DNA of 64,000 nt from Anaerococcus sp. Marseille-P3915 (GCF_900258475.1 NZ_LT984887.1:505303-569302); one strand, 5' to 3'; counted from the first letter of the stretch, positions 1 through 12,729 are shown. Translations and numbers: made by a program. The notes: a model not told the origin generated them from the letters alone.

Positions 1-1273
1 TAAGAACCTCATCTACTATTTCTTCTAGGTATGAAGAATCAGATATCTGTAATAGATTTCTTTCTTGGGCAAGAACTTCAGGATCTTCATTAGAAAGGTA
101 GATTTCACGCAACAATTTTTTTGCTACGTTGTTATTTATCTTATTGTCTTTAGCAAGATTTATTAATTTTGCAAAGTTTTCTACAGACAATTTCATTTGA
201 TCAGCAGTTTCTTCTGCCTCATTAAGTCTTCTTGAAAGTTCTGTTAATATCCAATTTGCACTGGTATTTGCATCTTTTACTAGTATGTTAGTTTCTTCAA
301 ATAATTTAGCTAAGTTTCTATCATGGCTTAGAAGGTTTGCATCATAAGCTGATAGACCATACTCAGCTATATATCTTTTTTCTTTATCTTTTGGAAGTTC
401 AGGAAGCTTTTTTGCTACATCGTTTATATATTCGTCTGATAAATAGATGTCAGGTATATCGCCATCAGCAGAAAATCTATAATCATTTCCTACTTCTTTA
501 TTTCTCATATGAATTGTTTCAAGCTTTATATCATCCCATCTTCTTGTTTCTTTATCACCAGTTTGATTATTTTCAAGAAGGTCTCTTTGTCTTTTTACTT
601 CAAATTCTAGGGCGTTTTCTATAGCTTTAATTGAGTTGATATTTTTAATTTCTGCAATTTCTGTTCTAAGGCCTGTATCTTCGTCTTTTAAGTTGACATT
701 TACATCGACTCGCATTGAACCTTCAGCCATAATACAGTCACTTACCTTTAGGAATTTTAGAGTTGAAGCTAATGTTTCTACAAACTCTCTTGCTTCTTCT
801 GGTGAAGAAATATCAGGATCTGTTACTATTTCTATTAGTGGAACTCCAGCTCTGTTGTAGTCCATTAGTACTGTGTCATCATCATTGTGGTTAGATTTTC
901 CAGTATCTTCCTCCATGTGGATTTCCCTAATATTTATATGCTTACCGCTAGTTAGTTCAAGATAGCCTTCATAAGCGTATGGCTTATCAAATTGTGTTAG
1001 TTGGTAGCCCTTTACAAGGTCTGGGTAGAAATATTTCTTTCTATCTACTTTTTGATTGTTTCTAATCTTACAATTAAAAGCAAGGCCTGCCATTACAGCT
1101 AATTCTACAGCTCTTTCATTCATTGCTGGTAGGGTGCCTGGATGGCCAAGACATATTGGGCATACATTTGTATTTGGAATTGCTCCGAATTCATTTTTAC
1201 AGGAGCAAAACATCTTTGTTTCAGTTGATAATTCAACGTGAATCTCAAGTCCTATTATTGTTTTAGTTTTCAT
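1..1273 (-). CDS. gatB: Asp-tRNA(Asn)/Glu-tRNA(Gln) amidotransferase subunit B (partial, C-terminus off the edge)
   Basis: GatB is the kinase-like subunit of GatCAB. It binds mischarged Glu-tRNA(Gln) or Asp-tRNA(Asn), activates the acyl group with ATP and receives ammonia from GatA. The start reads MKTKTIIGLEIHVELST, followed by a CPICLGHPGTLP motif, both typical of the family. ATG lies at 1271-1273 and overlaps the gatA stop by 11 bp, so the two are translationally coupled. About 424 codons are visible. The family is usually near 475 residues, so only the end of the tRNA-binding YqeY-like tail is missing. Last gene of a pcrA-ligA-gatC-gatA-gatB run. Confidence 0.96.
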   Translation of the reverse strand, partial: MKTKTIIGLEIHVELSTETKMFCSCKNEFGAIPNTNVCPICLGHPGTLPAMNERAVELAVMAGLAFNCKIRNNQKVDRKKYFYPDLVKGYQLTQFDKPYAYEGYLELTSGKHINIREIHMEEDTGKSNHNDDDTVLMDYNRAGVPLIEIVTDPDISSPEEAREFVETLASTLKFLKVSDCIMAEGSMRVDVNVNLKDEDTGLRTEIAEIKNINSIKAIENALEFEVKRQRDLLENNQTGDKETRRWDDIKLETIHMRNKEVGNDYRFSADGDIPDIYLSDEYINDVAKKLPELPKDKEKRYIAEYGLSAYDANLLSHDRNLAKLFEETNILVKDANTSANWILTELSRRLNEAEETADQMKLSVENFAKLINLAKDNKINNNVAKKLLREIYLSNEDPEVLAQERNLLQISDSSYLEEIVDEVL

Positions 1274-2675
1274 TGATTCTCCTTAAAAATTCTTCGCTAG
1301 CATTTAGTAATTTTTTATCTTCATAACTATTAGCAATGAATTGACAAGCACCAGAGATACCTTTCCTTACTGGAAGGGATATACCACACATGCCTGCTAG
1401 ATTAACTAATACGTTAAATCCATCTGACTTAAAATCAGAAAGTGGATCACTATAATCATCATCTAAAAATGGTGGTAGATTTATTGTTGTTGGTGTAATT
1501 ATTAGATCAAAGTCTTCAAATACACTCTCTAGCTCTTTTTTAATTAAGTTTCTTAATTTTAGACCTTGTCTATAAACTCTTTGATCATCATCAGCTGAGA
1601 GATACATGGTACCTAGTGCAATCCTTCTTTGAACCTCTTCTCCTAAGCCTTCTGACCTTGAATTTATAAATAATTCATCAACTGATGTATAAGTTTCACT
1701 TTGGTGGCCAAATCTTATTCCATCAAATCTTGACATGTTTGAAGAAACTTCTGAACTCATTACGACATTGTATACTTGGTTTGCATATTTAGAATATTTT
1801 AAACTTATTTCTGTAAGCTCAGCACCCATATTTTTAAGCATATCTAGACCAATCTTGTAGTCATTTTTAACTTCTTCTTCTATTCCTTTATTTAAGAAAT
1901 CACTGGTACTGATATAGGCAATCTTCTTTCCCTCGAAATCATAATCTTCTCTACTGTAGTCATAAGCATCTAACCTAACTGTCATATCATTTTCATCAGG
2001 TCCAGCGATTATACTTGCTATATTTCTAAGGTCTTCGATGTTTTCTGCAAAAACAGATACTTGGTCTAGGGTATTTGCCATCGATACTACACCATTTCTG
2101 CTTACCATACCATAGCTTGGTTTATAACCAAGAATATTACAATAGCTAGCAGGTCCTCTTACAGAACCACCAGTATCTGTTCCAAGTGAAACTAAGACAT
2201 CGCCCTTGCTTACTGCAGCCGCTGATCCTGATGATGATCCACCGGTTACTCTTTCTGGATCAATTGGATTTTTTACTGGACCAAAAACTGAGGTTTTACC
2301 TCTAGCTCCCATAGCAAATTCATCCATGTTTGTTTTAGCGATGATGATCGCATCTTCTTTGAGAAGATTTTCTATAACTTTTGCATCAAACATTGGTCTA
2401 AATCCTTTTAGCATATTGGAAGCGCAGGTCATATCCATATTTTTATATGATATATTATCTTTAACTGCTACAGCTATACCAAAAAGCTTGCCAAGTTTTT
2501 CATTGTTTGCTAATTTTTTATCTAGGTATTCCGCTCTTTTGATAGAGTCTTCTTCATCAAAAGTTATATATGCATTTGTTGTATCATTTTTTATCTTTTC
2601 TAGGACTTTTTTAGTGTTTTCAACAACGCTAATCTTACCCTCTTTATAAGCTTCTATTGATTTTTGTATATCCAT
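1263..2675 (-). CDS. gatA: Asp-tRNA(Asn)/Glu-tRNA(Gln) amidotransferase subunit A
   Basis: Amidase-signature glutaminase that hydrolyses Gln and channels ammonia to GatB. The Lys-cisSer-Ser triad is readable: K72 in AVAVKDN, S147 in the GGSSSGSA stretch (145-152) and S171 in TDTGGSVRGP. The spacings (75 and 99 residues) match those of characterised GatA enzymes. The length of 470 residues is normal. It starts 8 bp after gatC and overlaps gatB by 11 bp. GatCAB implies that this organism makes Gln-tRNA(Gln) and/or Asn-tRNA(Asn) by the indirect route. Confidence 0.97.
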   Translation of the reverse strand: MDIQKSIEAYKEGKISVVENTKKVLEKIKNDTTNAYITFDEEDSIKRAEYLDKKLANNEKLGKLFGIAVAVKDNISYKNMDMTCASNMLKGFRPMFDAKVIENLLKEDAIIIAKTNMDEFAMGARGKTSVFGPVKNPIDPERVTGGSSSGSAAAVSKGDVLVSLGTDTGGSVRGPASYCNILGYKPSYGMVSRNGVVSMANTLDQVSVFAENIEDLRNIASIIAGPDENDMTVRLDAYDYSREDYDFEGKKIAYISTSDFLNKGIEEEVKNDYKIGLDMLKNMGAELTEISLKYSKYANQVYNVVMSSEVSSNMSRFDGIRFGHQSETYTSVDELFINSRSEGLGEEVQRRIALGTMYLSADDDQRVYRQGLKLRNLIKKELESVFEDFDLIITPTTINLPPFLDDDYSDPLSDFKSDGFNVLVNLAGMCGISLPVRKGISGACQFIANSYEDKKLLNASEEFLRRINEN

Positions 2676-2683
2676 TATTGCTC

Positions 2684-2962
2684 CTATAATTTCCAGTCTA
2701 ATCTAAAGTAGCCATATTCAGTATCTTTAGCATTTTCAAGTGCCTTTTCCCTATCAAGCGATTTTCTTGGCTCATCTTTCCTAAAAACCGCCTTGTGTCT
2801 ACTGATATATTCACACATATCTACATTTGTAGTATCTTCATCAAAGATCACCTCAATAAAATCTAAGACTTTATTGAATTTTTGAGCTATAAGCTCTTTA
2901 TCAGAATTTTCTAGGCTTAGATTACTGAGGTTATATATCCTTTCTACTTCTTTTATATTCAT
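2684..2962 (-). CDS. gatC: Asp-tRNA(Asn)/Glu-tRNA(Gln) amidotransferase subunit C
   Basis: Small 92-residue GatC, which wraps around GatA and stabilises its contact with GatB. The N-terminus (MNIKEVERIYNLSNLSL) and the C-terminal pattern (VFRKDEPRKSLDREKAL...GYFRLDWKL) are GatC-like. One base separates it from ligA upstream and 8 bp from gatA downstream, so it sits inside a tight operon. Short and divergent family, but the context makes the call secure. Confidence 0.93.
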   Translation of the reverse strand: MNIKEVERIYNLSNLSLENSDKELIAQKFNKVLDFIEVIFDEDTTNVDMCEYISRHKAVFRKDEPRKSLDREKALENAKDTEYGYFRLDWKL

Positions 2963-2963
2963 T

Positions 2964-7162
<4,199 letters not shown>

Positions 7163-7187
7163 AAGACCTCACTTTCTCGACCTATAT

Positions 7188-7196
7188 ATTATACCA
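7188..7196 (-). promoter_or_regulatory. Extended -10 promoter for pcrA
   Basis: On the minus strand TGG-TATAAT (TGnTATAAT) lies about 25 bp upstream of the pcrA ATG. A -35 element would fall inside the yerC terminator stem and has no good consensus, so this would be an extended -10 promoter. The SD (GTGAGG) lies just before the start. Confidence 0.5.
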
Positions 7197-7197
7197 C

Positions 7198-7225
7198 AAA
7201 AAAAGAGTAAGTAACTTACTCTTTT
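7198..7225 (-). terminator. Intrinsic terminator after yerC
   Basis: An 11-bp stem (AAAAGAGTAAG / CTTACTCTTTT) with a 3-base loop is followed in the minus direction by a run of seven T. It overlaps the yerC stop codon (7216-7218). Confidence 0.85.
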
Positions 7226-7533
7226 GATTCTTTAAGGTCTTTTTCAATTAGTTTTTCAAGAACTAAATCGTAACCACCTTCTCCATAGTTAAGTGATCTA
7301 TTAACTCTTGAAATTGTGGCTGTAGAAGCGCCTGTTTCTTCTTCAATAACTGAATAGGTTTTTCTAATCTTTAATAATTTAGCTACATGTAATCTTTGTG
7401 AAATTGATTGAATTTCCCTTGCTGTACAGATGTCTGTAAAAAATTGATAGCATTCCTCAACATCTTTTAGCATTAAAATCGCTTCGAAAAGTTCATCTGC
7501 TTCTTTAGTTCTTAGTTTTGATTCTGACATCAT
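7216..7533 (-). CDS. yerC: YerC/YecD family TrpR-related DNA-binding protein
   Basis: A 105-residue TrpR-like helix-turn-helix protein. The HTH is visible near residues 58-85 (RKTYSVIEEETGASTATISR). YerC-type proteins are common in Firmicutes and, unlike TrpR, are not known to sense tryptophan; their targets are poorly defined. The start is ATG-ATG after an AGGAG SD, inside the end of gatD (29-bp overlap). Position as the last gene of acyP-murT-gatD-yerC suggests a cell-wall role or autoregulation, but that is inference. Confidence 0.87.
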   Translation of the reverse strand: MMSESKLRTKEADELFEAILMLKDVEECYQFFTDICTAREIQSISQRLHVAKLLKIRKTYSVIEEETGASTATISRVNRSLNYGEGGYDLVLEKLIEKDLKESKE

Positions 7534-8185
7534 AATTATTCTCCTTAAATATTTTTTCTATAATTTTTTTGCACAGGTTCTCGTTCCTAGCAAGAATTGG
7601 ACCATGCAAATAAGTCCCTATGGTATTTTTATAAATAAAGCCTTCGCTATTATCTTCACCGTTATTACCGTTACCTTCCAAAACTTTTCCAAAAGCGTTT
7701 TGCTTGTCTGACAAAAATGTTCTACCGCCGTGATTTTCAAAACCTAGGCATATTTCATCAAAGCTTTCCACTTGTATTTTTATTTGGCCGGTAAACCTAT
7801 TTTTAGAATCCTGATTGACTGTATAGTGATCGAAGATAGACAGACCATCTATTTTGTTTCCATAAGCGTCATAATAGTACTTGCCTAGCAGTTGATAACC
7901 ACCGCAAATTGCTAAAAATAAGCCGTTATTTTCGATATATTTAACAATCTCATCTTTTTTCTTTATTAAATCATTTTTGACTATGGACTGTTCATAGTCC
8001 TGGCCACCACCAAAGAAAACAAAATCATAATCAGATTCTTTAAAATCATCACCTATAGAAACTATCTTCCTTTCTGTTTGTATACCCAACTTTTTAAGTT
8101 CATACTCAAAAGCCATTAAATTTCCTACATCGCCATAAGTATTCAATAGATTTCCATAAAGGTGGCATATTCTAAATTTTTCTAT
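7505..8185 (-). CDS. gatD: Lipid II isoglutaminyl synthase, glutamine amidotransferase subunit GatD
   Basis: Class-I glutaminase partner of MurT. It supplies ammonia to amidate the D-Glu alpha-carboxyl of lipid II. Catalytic Cys lies in AICGGYQLLG and His in GTYLHGPIL. The first canonical start in frame is TTG at 8144-8146, but the frame stays open upstream, encoding EKFRICHLYGNLL, which is the conserved GatD N-terminus. The only plausible start there is ATA at 8183-8185, overlapping the murT TAG and preceded by GGGAGG. With that start the catalytic Cys becomes C94, the number I recall for characterised GatD. Function is secure; the start codon is unusual. Confidence 0.92.
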   Translation of the reverse strand: MEKFRICHLYGNLLNTYGDVGNLMAFEYELKKLGIQTERKIVSIGDDFKESDYDFVFFGGGQDYEQSIVKNDLIKKKDEIVKYIENNGLFLAICGGYQLLGKYYYDAYGNKIDGLSIFDHYTVNQDSKNRFTGQIKIQVESFDEICLGFENHGGRTFLSDKQNAFGKVLEGNGNNGEDNSEGFIYKNTIGTYLHGPILARNENLCKKIIEKIFKENNYDVRIKTKN

Positions 8186-9504
8186 AAATCAAGCACCTCC
8201 CTTAGTCTTAGCATTGCTGTATATGTGGATAAAACATATATATCACTAGTATTAATCTTATCGATTACATCATAAATCTCATTTTCATAATCAAATTCGA
8301 CTATTGGTTGATCAATAAGCTCTGCTATTTCAAGCCTTCTTTTCATATCCTTTGACCTCATACCAGATACATATATTTTTTTGATATTAAGTTTTTTTAA
8401 TTTCTCATAATTAGCATCATATATCCATGACACATCGAGTCCATCAGCATAATTATCATTGAGTAGACAAATTAAACTAATATCTTTATCTTCCAATAGC
8501 ATAAGATCAATAACTTGATTGAGCCCTGTTGGATTTTTGACAAGGTTTATTATAAGATTCTTATCTTTGATTTTAATATTTTCTTGTCTACCAAATACAT
8601 TCTTTTGTTTTTTTAGGCCTTCTTTTATCTTTTCTTGAGATACACCTAATTCTCTGGCTACAGATATAGCAGTAAGTGCGTTATAAATATTATATTTACC
8701 ACCGACATTTACTTCATAATTGTAGCCATCAATAACAAATTCAGAATGGTCCGGATTTTCCTCTGTTATTTTATCTATGCGATACTTTATCTTTGGTGAC
8801 TTAAAGTCACAATTAGGACACGAAAAGTCTCCTAAAGATGAATAATTTACACTTTTGTACTTTAATACTGAATGACAATGAGGACACAAAATTCCATCAG
8901 AGTTAAATTCTGCATCTAAAACATAAGCACCTTCTTCATTTTCTCTAATAGCATAATATACTGGATAAAATCTACTTAAAGAATCATAGGAAAATAAGGG
9001 GAGATCACCATTTGCTATAATTTTTGAATCAGGCATCAGGTCAATTCCTTCTATTATCTTATCTAGGATATTATAAATCTCACCAAACCTATCCATTTGA
9101 TCTCTAAAGATATTTGTAAGAGCTATATAATCAGCTTTTAGATAATTACCTATTCTTACTAAGTTAGCCTCATCCACCTCTAGGACAGCAATACTTTCTT
9201 TATCACTAGGATTATCAAGTAGGGATGTTATTATGCCCTGAACCATATTTGAACCAGATTCATTTGTAAGAACAATAGGGTACTCCTCTTTTAGGATACT
9301 TACAAGAAAGTGAGTAGTCATTGTTTTGCCATTTGTTCCGGTTACAAATATGAATTTAGTATTTTTTGATAATTCTTTAAGAATATCTTTATCTAATTTA
9401 TAAGCAATATAGCCTGGTAGGCTCGTTGCATTTCTATTTAGTAATCTTAATGAAGACCTTATCGATTTTGCTAATACTTTAACTAGTTTGCTTTTTAAAC
9501 TCAT
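8182..9504 (-). CDS. murT: Lipid II isoglutaminyl synthase, Mur-ligase subunit MurT
   Basis: ATP-dependent Mur-ligase-like subunit that activates the D-iso-glutamate carboxyl of lipid II. The P-loop is FVTGTNGKT (53-61). Two CPxC pairs (CPHCHS and CPNCDF, about residues 220-245) form the MurT-specific zinc ribbon. The C-terminal domain of unknown function (DUF1727 type) follows. Length 440 residues. Its last bases (GGGAGG...TAG) contain the gatD SD, which couples the two genes as expected for an obligate heterodimer. About 36 bp downstream of acyP with no clear promoter between. Confidence 0.95.
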   Translation of the reverse strand: MSLKSKLVKVLAKSIRSSLRLLNRNATSLPGYIAYKLDKDILKELSKNTKFIFVTGTNGKTMTTHFLVSILKEEYPIVLTNESGSNMVQGIITSLLDNPSDKESIAVLEVDEANLVRIGNYLKADYIALTNIFRDQMDRFGEIYNILDKIIEGIDLMPDSKIIANGDLPLFSYDSLSRFYPVYYAIRENEEGAYVLDAEFNSDGILCPHCHSVLKYKSVNYSSLGDFSCPNCDFKSPKIKYRIDKITEENPDHSEFVIDGYNYEVNVGGKYNIYNALTAISVARELGVSQEKIKEGLKKQKNVFGRQENIKIKDKNLIINLVKNPTGLNQVIDLMLLEDKDISLICLLNDNYADGLDVSWIYDANYEKLKKLNIKKIYVSGMRSKDMKRRLEIAELIDQPIVEFDYENEIYDVIDKINTSDIYVLSTYTAMLRLREVLDL

Positions 9505-9540
9505 AATATTATTAAACCTTATTATGCTAATTTTTCAAAG

Positions 9541-9810
9541 TTAATAAATTATTTCAAATTCACTTTCATTGGGCTTAATATCAACTACTTCTACAAATTT
9601 ATTCTCAATTCTTGCAAAATTAATATTTTCTAATCCCTCAAAAAACTTATATAAAGTTATTTTATCTGCTTGGATAAAGACTTCAACACTCCCATCGTAT
9701 AAATTTTTAACTGTACCAGTAATATTTAGTGAGTCTGCAAGCATCTTTACCTGAAATCTAAAGCCTACTCCCTGAACCCTACCTTTAAAAATAATGTGAT
9801 ATCTTTTCAT
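9541..9810 (-). CDS. acyP: Acylphosphatase
   Basis: An 89-residue acylphosphatase that hydrolyses carboxyl-phosphate bonds such as acetyl phosphate or 1,3-bisphosphoglycerate. Active-site R18 sits in GRVQGVGFR and N36 in GTVKNLYDG, both at the usual positions. AAGGAG lies before the ATG. Its promoter lies back to back with that of copA. First gene of acyP-murT-gatD-yerC. Confidence 0.95.
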   Translation of the reverse strand: MKRYHIIFKGRVQGVGFRFQVKMLADSLNITGTVKNLYDGSVEVFIQADKITLYKFFEGLENINFARIENKFVEVVDIKPNESEFEIIY

Positions 9811-9828
9811 ATATACTCCTTATGCCTT

Positions 9829-9856
9829 ATTATACTTGACAATGACTCATGTAAAA
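9829..9856 (-). promoter_or_regulatory. acyP promoter, overlapping the copA promoter
   Basis: Minus strand: TATAAT at 9829-9834 with a TTTTAC/TTTACA element at 9850-9856, spacing 15-16. It shares the same base pairs as the copA -35, so the two polymerases would compete. Confidence 0.6.
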
Positions 9857-9863
9857 ATATAAT
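9836..9863 (+). promoter_or_regulatory. copA: copA promoter (sigma-A type)
   Basis: TTGACA at 9836-9841 and TATAAT at 9858-9863 with a 16-bp spacer, a near-perfect promoter. The start point would fall at about 9870, directly at the copper operator. Confidence 0.85.
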
Positions 9864-9869
9864 AATTAT

Positions 9870-9888
9870 ATACCCCCTAGGGGTGGTA
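9870..9888. promoter_or_regulatory. CsoR-type copper operator
   Basis: A G-tract palindrome with core CCCCTAGGGG (9874-9883) and flanks TACC.../...TGGTA. It lies between the copA -10 and the AAAGGAGG SD. CsoR repressors bind this class of C/G-tract inverted repeat. A csoR gene follows copA, which supports copper-relieved repression of copA-csoR. Confidence 0.82.
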
Positions 9889-9899
9889 AAGGAGGTTTA

Positions 9900-12431
9900 A
9901 TGAAACAAAGATTTGATATAGAAGGTATGACTTGTTCTTCATGCCAAGCAGCTGTCAGCAAGGCTGTAAGCAAGCTTGGTGTTACAGAAGTAAACGTCAA
10001 TCTAATAAATGAATCGATGACCGTTGATTATAATCCTAGCAAATTAAATGATGAAAAAATTATAAAGGCTGTTGTAGATGCTGGTTATAATGCTAGGGTT
10101 AAGGGGAAAAATGAGTCAGTATCAAAGGATTTGCTTAAAGAATCAGAAGAAGATAATACTAAGTTTAGGCTTAAGGTATCCTTTTTCTTTATGATAATAC
10201 TCATGTATGTAGCAATGGGTCCTATGGTAAATCTTCCCCTACCGAGGTTTTTAGAAGGAACTAGTGGAGCGATAAATAACGCTTTTGTTCAATTTTTATT
10301 AACAATTCCAGTTATATTTGTTAATAGAAAGTTTTTTATTTCAGGTTTTAAATCACTAAAAAATGGAAGCCCGAACATGGATACCCTAGTTGCTTTAGGT
10401 TCTTCGTCAGCTCTTATGTATGGTATCTTCGTGATAATGAGAATGGCCCATGCAGCAGGTCTATCAGAATTTGATGTGATTGATCATTATAGACATAACC
10501 TGTATTTTGAATCATCAGCAATGATTCTTACCCTAATTACTCTTGGTAAATTTTTTGAAGCAAGAAGTAAGGGCGAGACAAAAGCATCTCTTAAGTCTCT
10601 TATGGACTTATCACCAGATAAGGCAAATATCATAAGGGATGGTGAGGAAATAACTATAGATACTGCTGATATAAAAAAAGGTGATGTGGTAGTTATTAGG
10701 CCTGGTAACAGGATTCCGGTAGATGGTGTAATTATTGAAGGAAGCTCTCTTGTTGATGAGGCAGCTATTACTGGCGAGTCAATACCAATAACTAAAGAGG
10801 TTGGTGATGAAGTTATTTCTGCTACTATTAACAAACAAGGTTCTTTTAAGTTTGAAGCTACTAGGGTCGGTGAAGATACTACCCTATCCCAAATCATAAA
10901 TCTTGTAAATGAAGCCAATGAAACTAAGGCTCCAATCGCACAATTAGCAGATAAGATATCAGCAATATTTGTGCCAGCAGTAATTATAATTTCAATCCTT
11001 ACATTTATTGGTTGGTATTTTTATAGCAAAGACTTTGAATTTGCTTTAAATCTGATGATATCTGTACTTGTTATTTCTTGCCCTTGCGCACTAGGGCTTG
11101 CCACTCCAATGGCAATAATGGTTGCAACAGGTAAGAGTGCTCAAATAGGCTTATTATTTAAAAATGCAGAAAGTCTTGAAAACTTGCATAAGGTTGATAC
11201 TATACTCCTTGATAAGACTGGAACAATCACAGAAGGAAAGCCTGTAGTAACAGATATAATGACAGATATGGACCAAAATGAATTTTTAAAGATAGCTTCT
11301 TCAATCGAGCACCTATCTGAACATCCTTTATCAGAAGCTATAATCAATAAAGCAAAAGAAAGAAATATATATAATATCCCTATTGATGACTTTACATCTT
11401 TTCCAGGTAAAGGTATTGCAGCAAAAATTGATGGTCAAACTTATTTTGCTGGTAATTTTAGGTTGATGGATGAAAATAATATTTCTACTGGAAAATATGA
11501 AACAATTCATAAAGATCTATCAAAAGAAGGTAAGACTTCTATGTATTTTTCTGATTCTGATAAGGTCCTAGGATTGATAGCTGTCCAAGATCAGGCAAAG
11601 GAATCATCTAAAATAGCAATTGACCTGCTAAAAAAAGATTCTTATAAGATAACTATGCTAACAGGTGATAATGAAAATACGGCTGAAGCTATAAGGGCAA
11701 AGCTAAATATAGATGAGAAATTTGCAGAAGTTTTGCCTCAAGATAAGGATAAAGTAGTTAAAAGACTACAAGCTGATGGCAAAAAAGTAGCTATGGTTGG
11801 AGATGGAATAAATGATGCCCCTGCCCTAGCTAGAGCTGATATAGGGATAGCAATAGGAAGCGGCGCTGATGTTGCTATAGATTCTGCAGATGTCATCCTA
11901 GTTAAAAATTCACTACTAGACATAGTCAAGGCCATAGAATTATCTAAGGCAACAATAAAAACTATAAAAGAAAATCTTTTTTGGGCTTTCTTTTATAATA
12001 TATTATTAATACCTGTCGCAGCAGGTCTACTCTATCCAGGCTTAAATATAAGGCTTAATCCGATGTTCGCATCAGTTGCTATGAGTTTATCATCAGTATT
12101 TGTTTGTCTAAACTCTTTAAGGCTTAGAGGATTTAAGTCAAGTGCATCTGGATATGAAGAAAGTAAGAATGTCACTATCGAAGAAAATATTTTGGAGGAT
12201 AAAATGAGTGAACTTAAAAAAGTAATCGTAAATGTTGATGGAATGAGCTGCAATAATTGTGCAAAACACGTTAATAAAGCCCTAAGTGAAATTGAAGGTG
12301 TAAAAGAAGTTGATGTAAACCTTGAAGGTAAACAAGCAGAAGTATCTTACGAAGGAAATATTGAAGAGGAAACTTTAAAGTCTGCAATCGATGAAGCAGG
12401 ATATGAATACAAAGGAATCGAATATAAGTAA
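9900..12431 (+). CDS. copA: Copper-exporting P1B-type ATPase with N- and C-terminal metal-binding domains
   Basis: Exports Cu(I) across the membrane. Order: N-terminal HMA domain with C12xxC15 (GMTCSSC), transmembrane block, actuator TGES, metal-site C394-P395-C396, phosphorylation D438KTGT, and hinge GDGINDAPALA. After the last transmembrane pair and a ~40-residue linker comes a second HMA domain with GMSC784NNC787, which is a CopZ-like chaperone domain. A C-terminal HMA is uncommon for CopA. It carries its own SD and in-frame ATG (see the internal CopZ entry). Length 843 residues. Strong SD AAAGGAGG at 9888-9895. Confidence 0.96.
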   Translation: MKQRFDIEGMTCSSCQAAVSKAVSKLGVTEVNVNLINESMTVDYNPSKLNDEKIIKAVVDAGYNARVKGKNESVSKDLLKESEEDNTKFRLKVSFFFMIILMYVAMGPMVNLPLPRFLEGTSGAINNAFVQFLLTIPVIFVNRKFFISGFKSLKNGSPNMDTLVALGSSSALMYGIFVIMRMAHAAGLSEFDVIDHYRHNLYFESSAMILTLITLGKFFEARSKGETKASLKSLMDLSPDKANIIRDGEEITIDTADIKKGDVVVIRPGNRIPVDGVIIEGSSLVDEAAITGESIPITKEVGDEVISATINKQGSFKFEATRVGEDTTLSQIINLVNEANETKAPIAQLADKISAIFVPAVIIISILTFIGWYFYSKDFEFALNLMISVLVISCPCALGLATPMAIMVATGKSAQIGLLFKNAESLENLHKVDTILLDKTGTITEGKPVVTDIMTDMDQNEFLKIASSIEHLSEHPLSEAIINKAKERNIYNIPIDDFTSFPGKGIAAKIDGQTYFAGNFRLMDENNISTGKYETIHKDLSKEGKTSMYFSDSDKVLGLIAVQDQAKESSKIAIDLLKKDSYKITMLTGDNENTAEAIRAKLNIDEKFAEVLPQDKDKVVKRLQADGKKVAMVGDGINDAPALARADIGIAIGSGADVAIDSADVILVKNSLLDIVKAIELSKATIKTIKENLFWAFFYNILLIPVAAGLLYPGLNIRLNPMFASVAMSLSSVFVCLNSLRLRGFKSSASGYEESKNVTIEENILEDKMSELKKVIVNVDGMSCNNCAKHVNKALSEIEGVKEVDVNLEGKQAEVSYEGNIEEETLKSAIDEAGYEYKGIEYK
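12204..12431 (+). CDS. Putative free copper chaperone CopZ from an internal start within copA
   Basis: TTTTGGAGGAT lies 5 nt before an in-frame ATG at 12204-12206 (copA codon 769). Translation from here gives a 75-residue protein that is exactly one complete HMA fold: MSELKK..., the GMSCNNC copper site, ending at the copA stop. The SD is as good as that of most genes here, and internal sites of this quality at a domain boundary are unlikely by chance. I infer that the locus makes both a CopA with a tethered chaperone and a free CopZ. Alternatively the ATG is a relic of a separate copZ fused to copA. Confidence 0.5.
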   Translation: MSELKKVIVNVDGMSCNNCAKHVNKALSEIEGVKEVDVNLEGKQAEVSYEGNIEEETLKSAIDEAGYEYKGIEYK

Positions 12432-12707
12432 ATGCATGCTGATAAAAGCAAAACTATAAGGAAGCTTAAAACAGTTGGTGGACAAATTGACGGTCTAATA
12501 AAAATGGTTGAAGATGATAGGTACTGTGTAGATATATCCACCCAACTAATGGCTTCAATTTCTATTCTTAAAAATATCAATAAGGATGTCTTAAGAGGCC
12601 ATCTAGAACATTGTGTTTATGATAGTCTCAAGCAAAATAATGAAGAATCAATAAAAGAAAAAATTGATGAAATAGAGAAAATTATTGATAAACTTAACAA
12701 GTTATAG
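12432..12707 (+). CDS. csoR: CsoR family copper-sensing transcriptional repressor
   Basis: A 91-residue all-helical repressor of the CsoR/RcnR (DUF156) family. The Cu(I) ligands are at C32 (DRYCVDI), H57 and C61 (GHLEHC). The 25- and 29-residue offsets equal the C-H-C spacing of M. tuberculosis CsoR (C36, H61, C65), which argues for copper rather than nickel or formaldehyde sensing. The ATG follows the copA stop with no gap (TAA-ATG) and no clear SD of its own, so it probably depends on coupling. It should bind the operator at 9870-9888. Confidence 0.92.
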   Translation: MHADKSKTIRKLKTVGGQIDGLIKMVEDDRYCVDISTQLMASISILKNINKDVLRGHLEHCVYDSLKQNNEESIKEKIDEIEKIIDKLNKL

Positions 12708-12729
12708 TTTCAATATTTACTAGCTGGGT

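Noticed and set aside
9874-9883. CCCCTAGGGG as a transcription terminator
   Set aside because: No T run follows, it lies between a -10 and an SD, and a CsoR gene is downstream; an operator explains it better.
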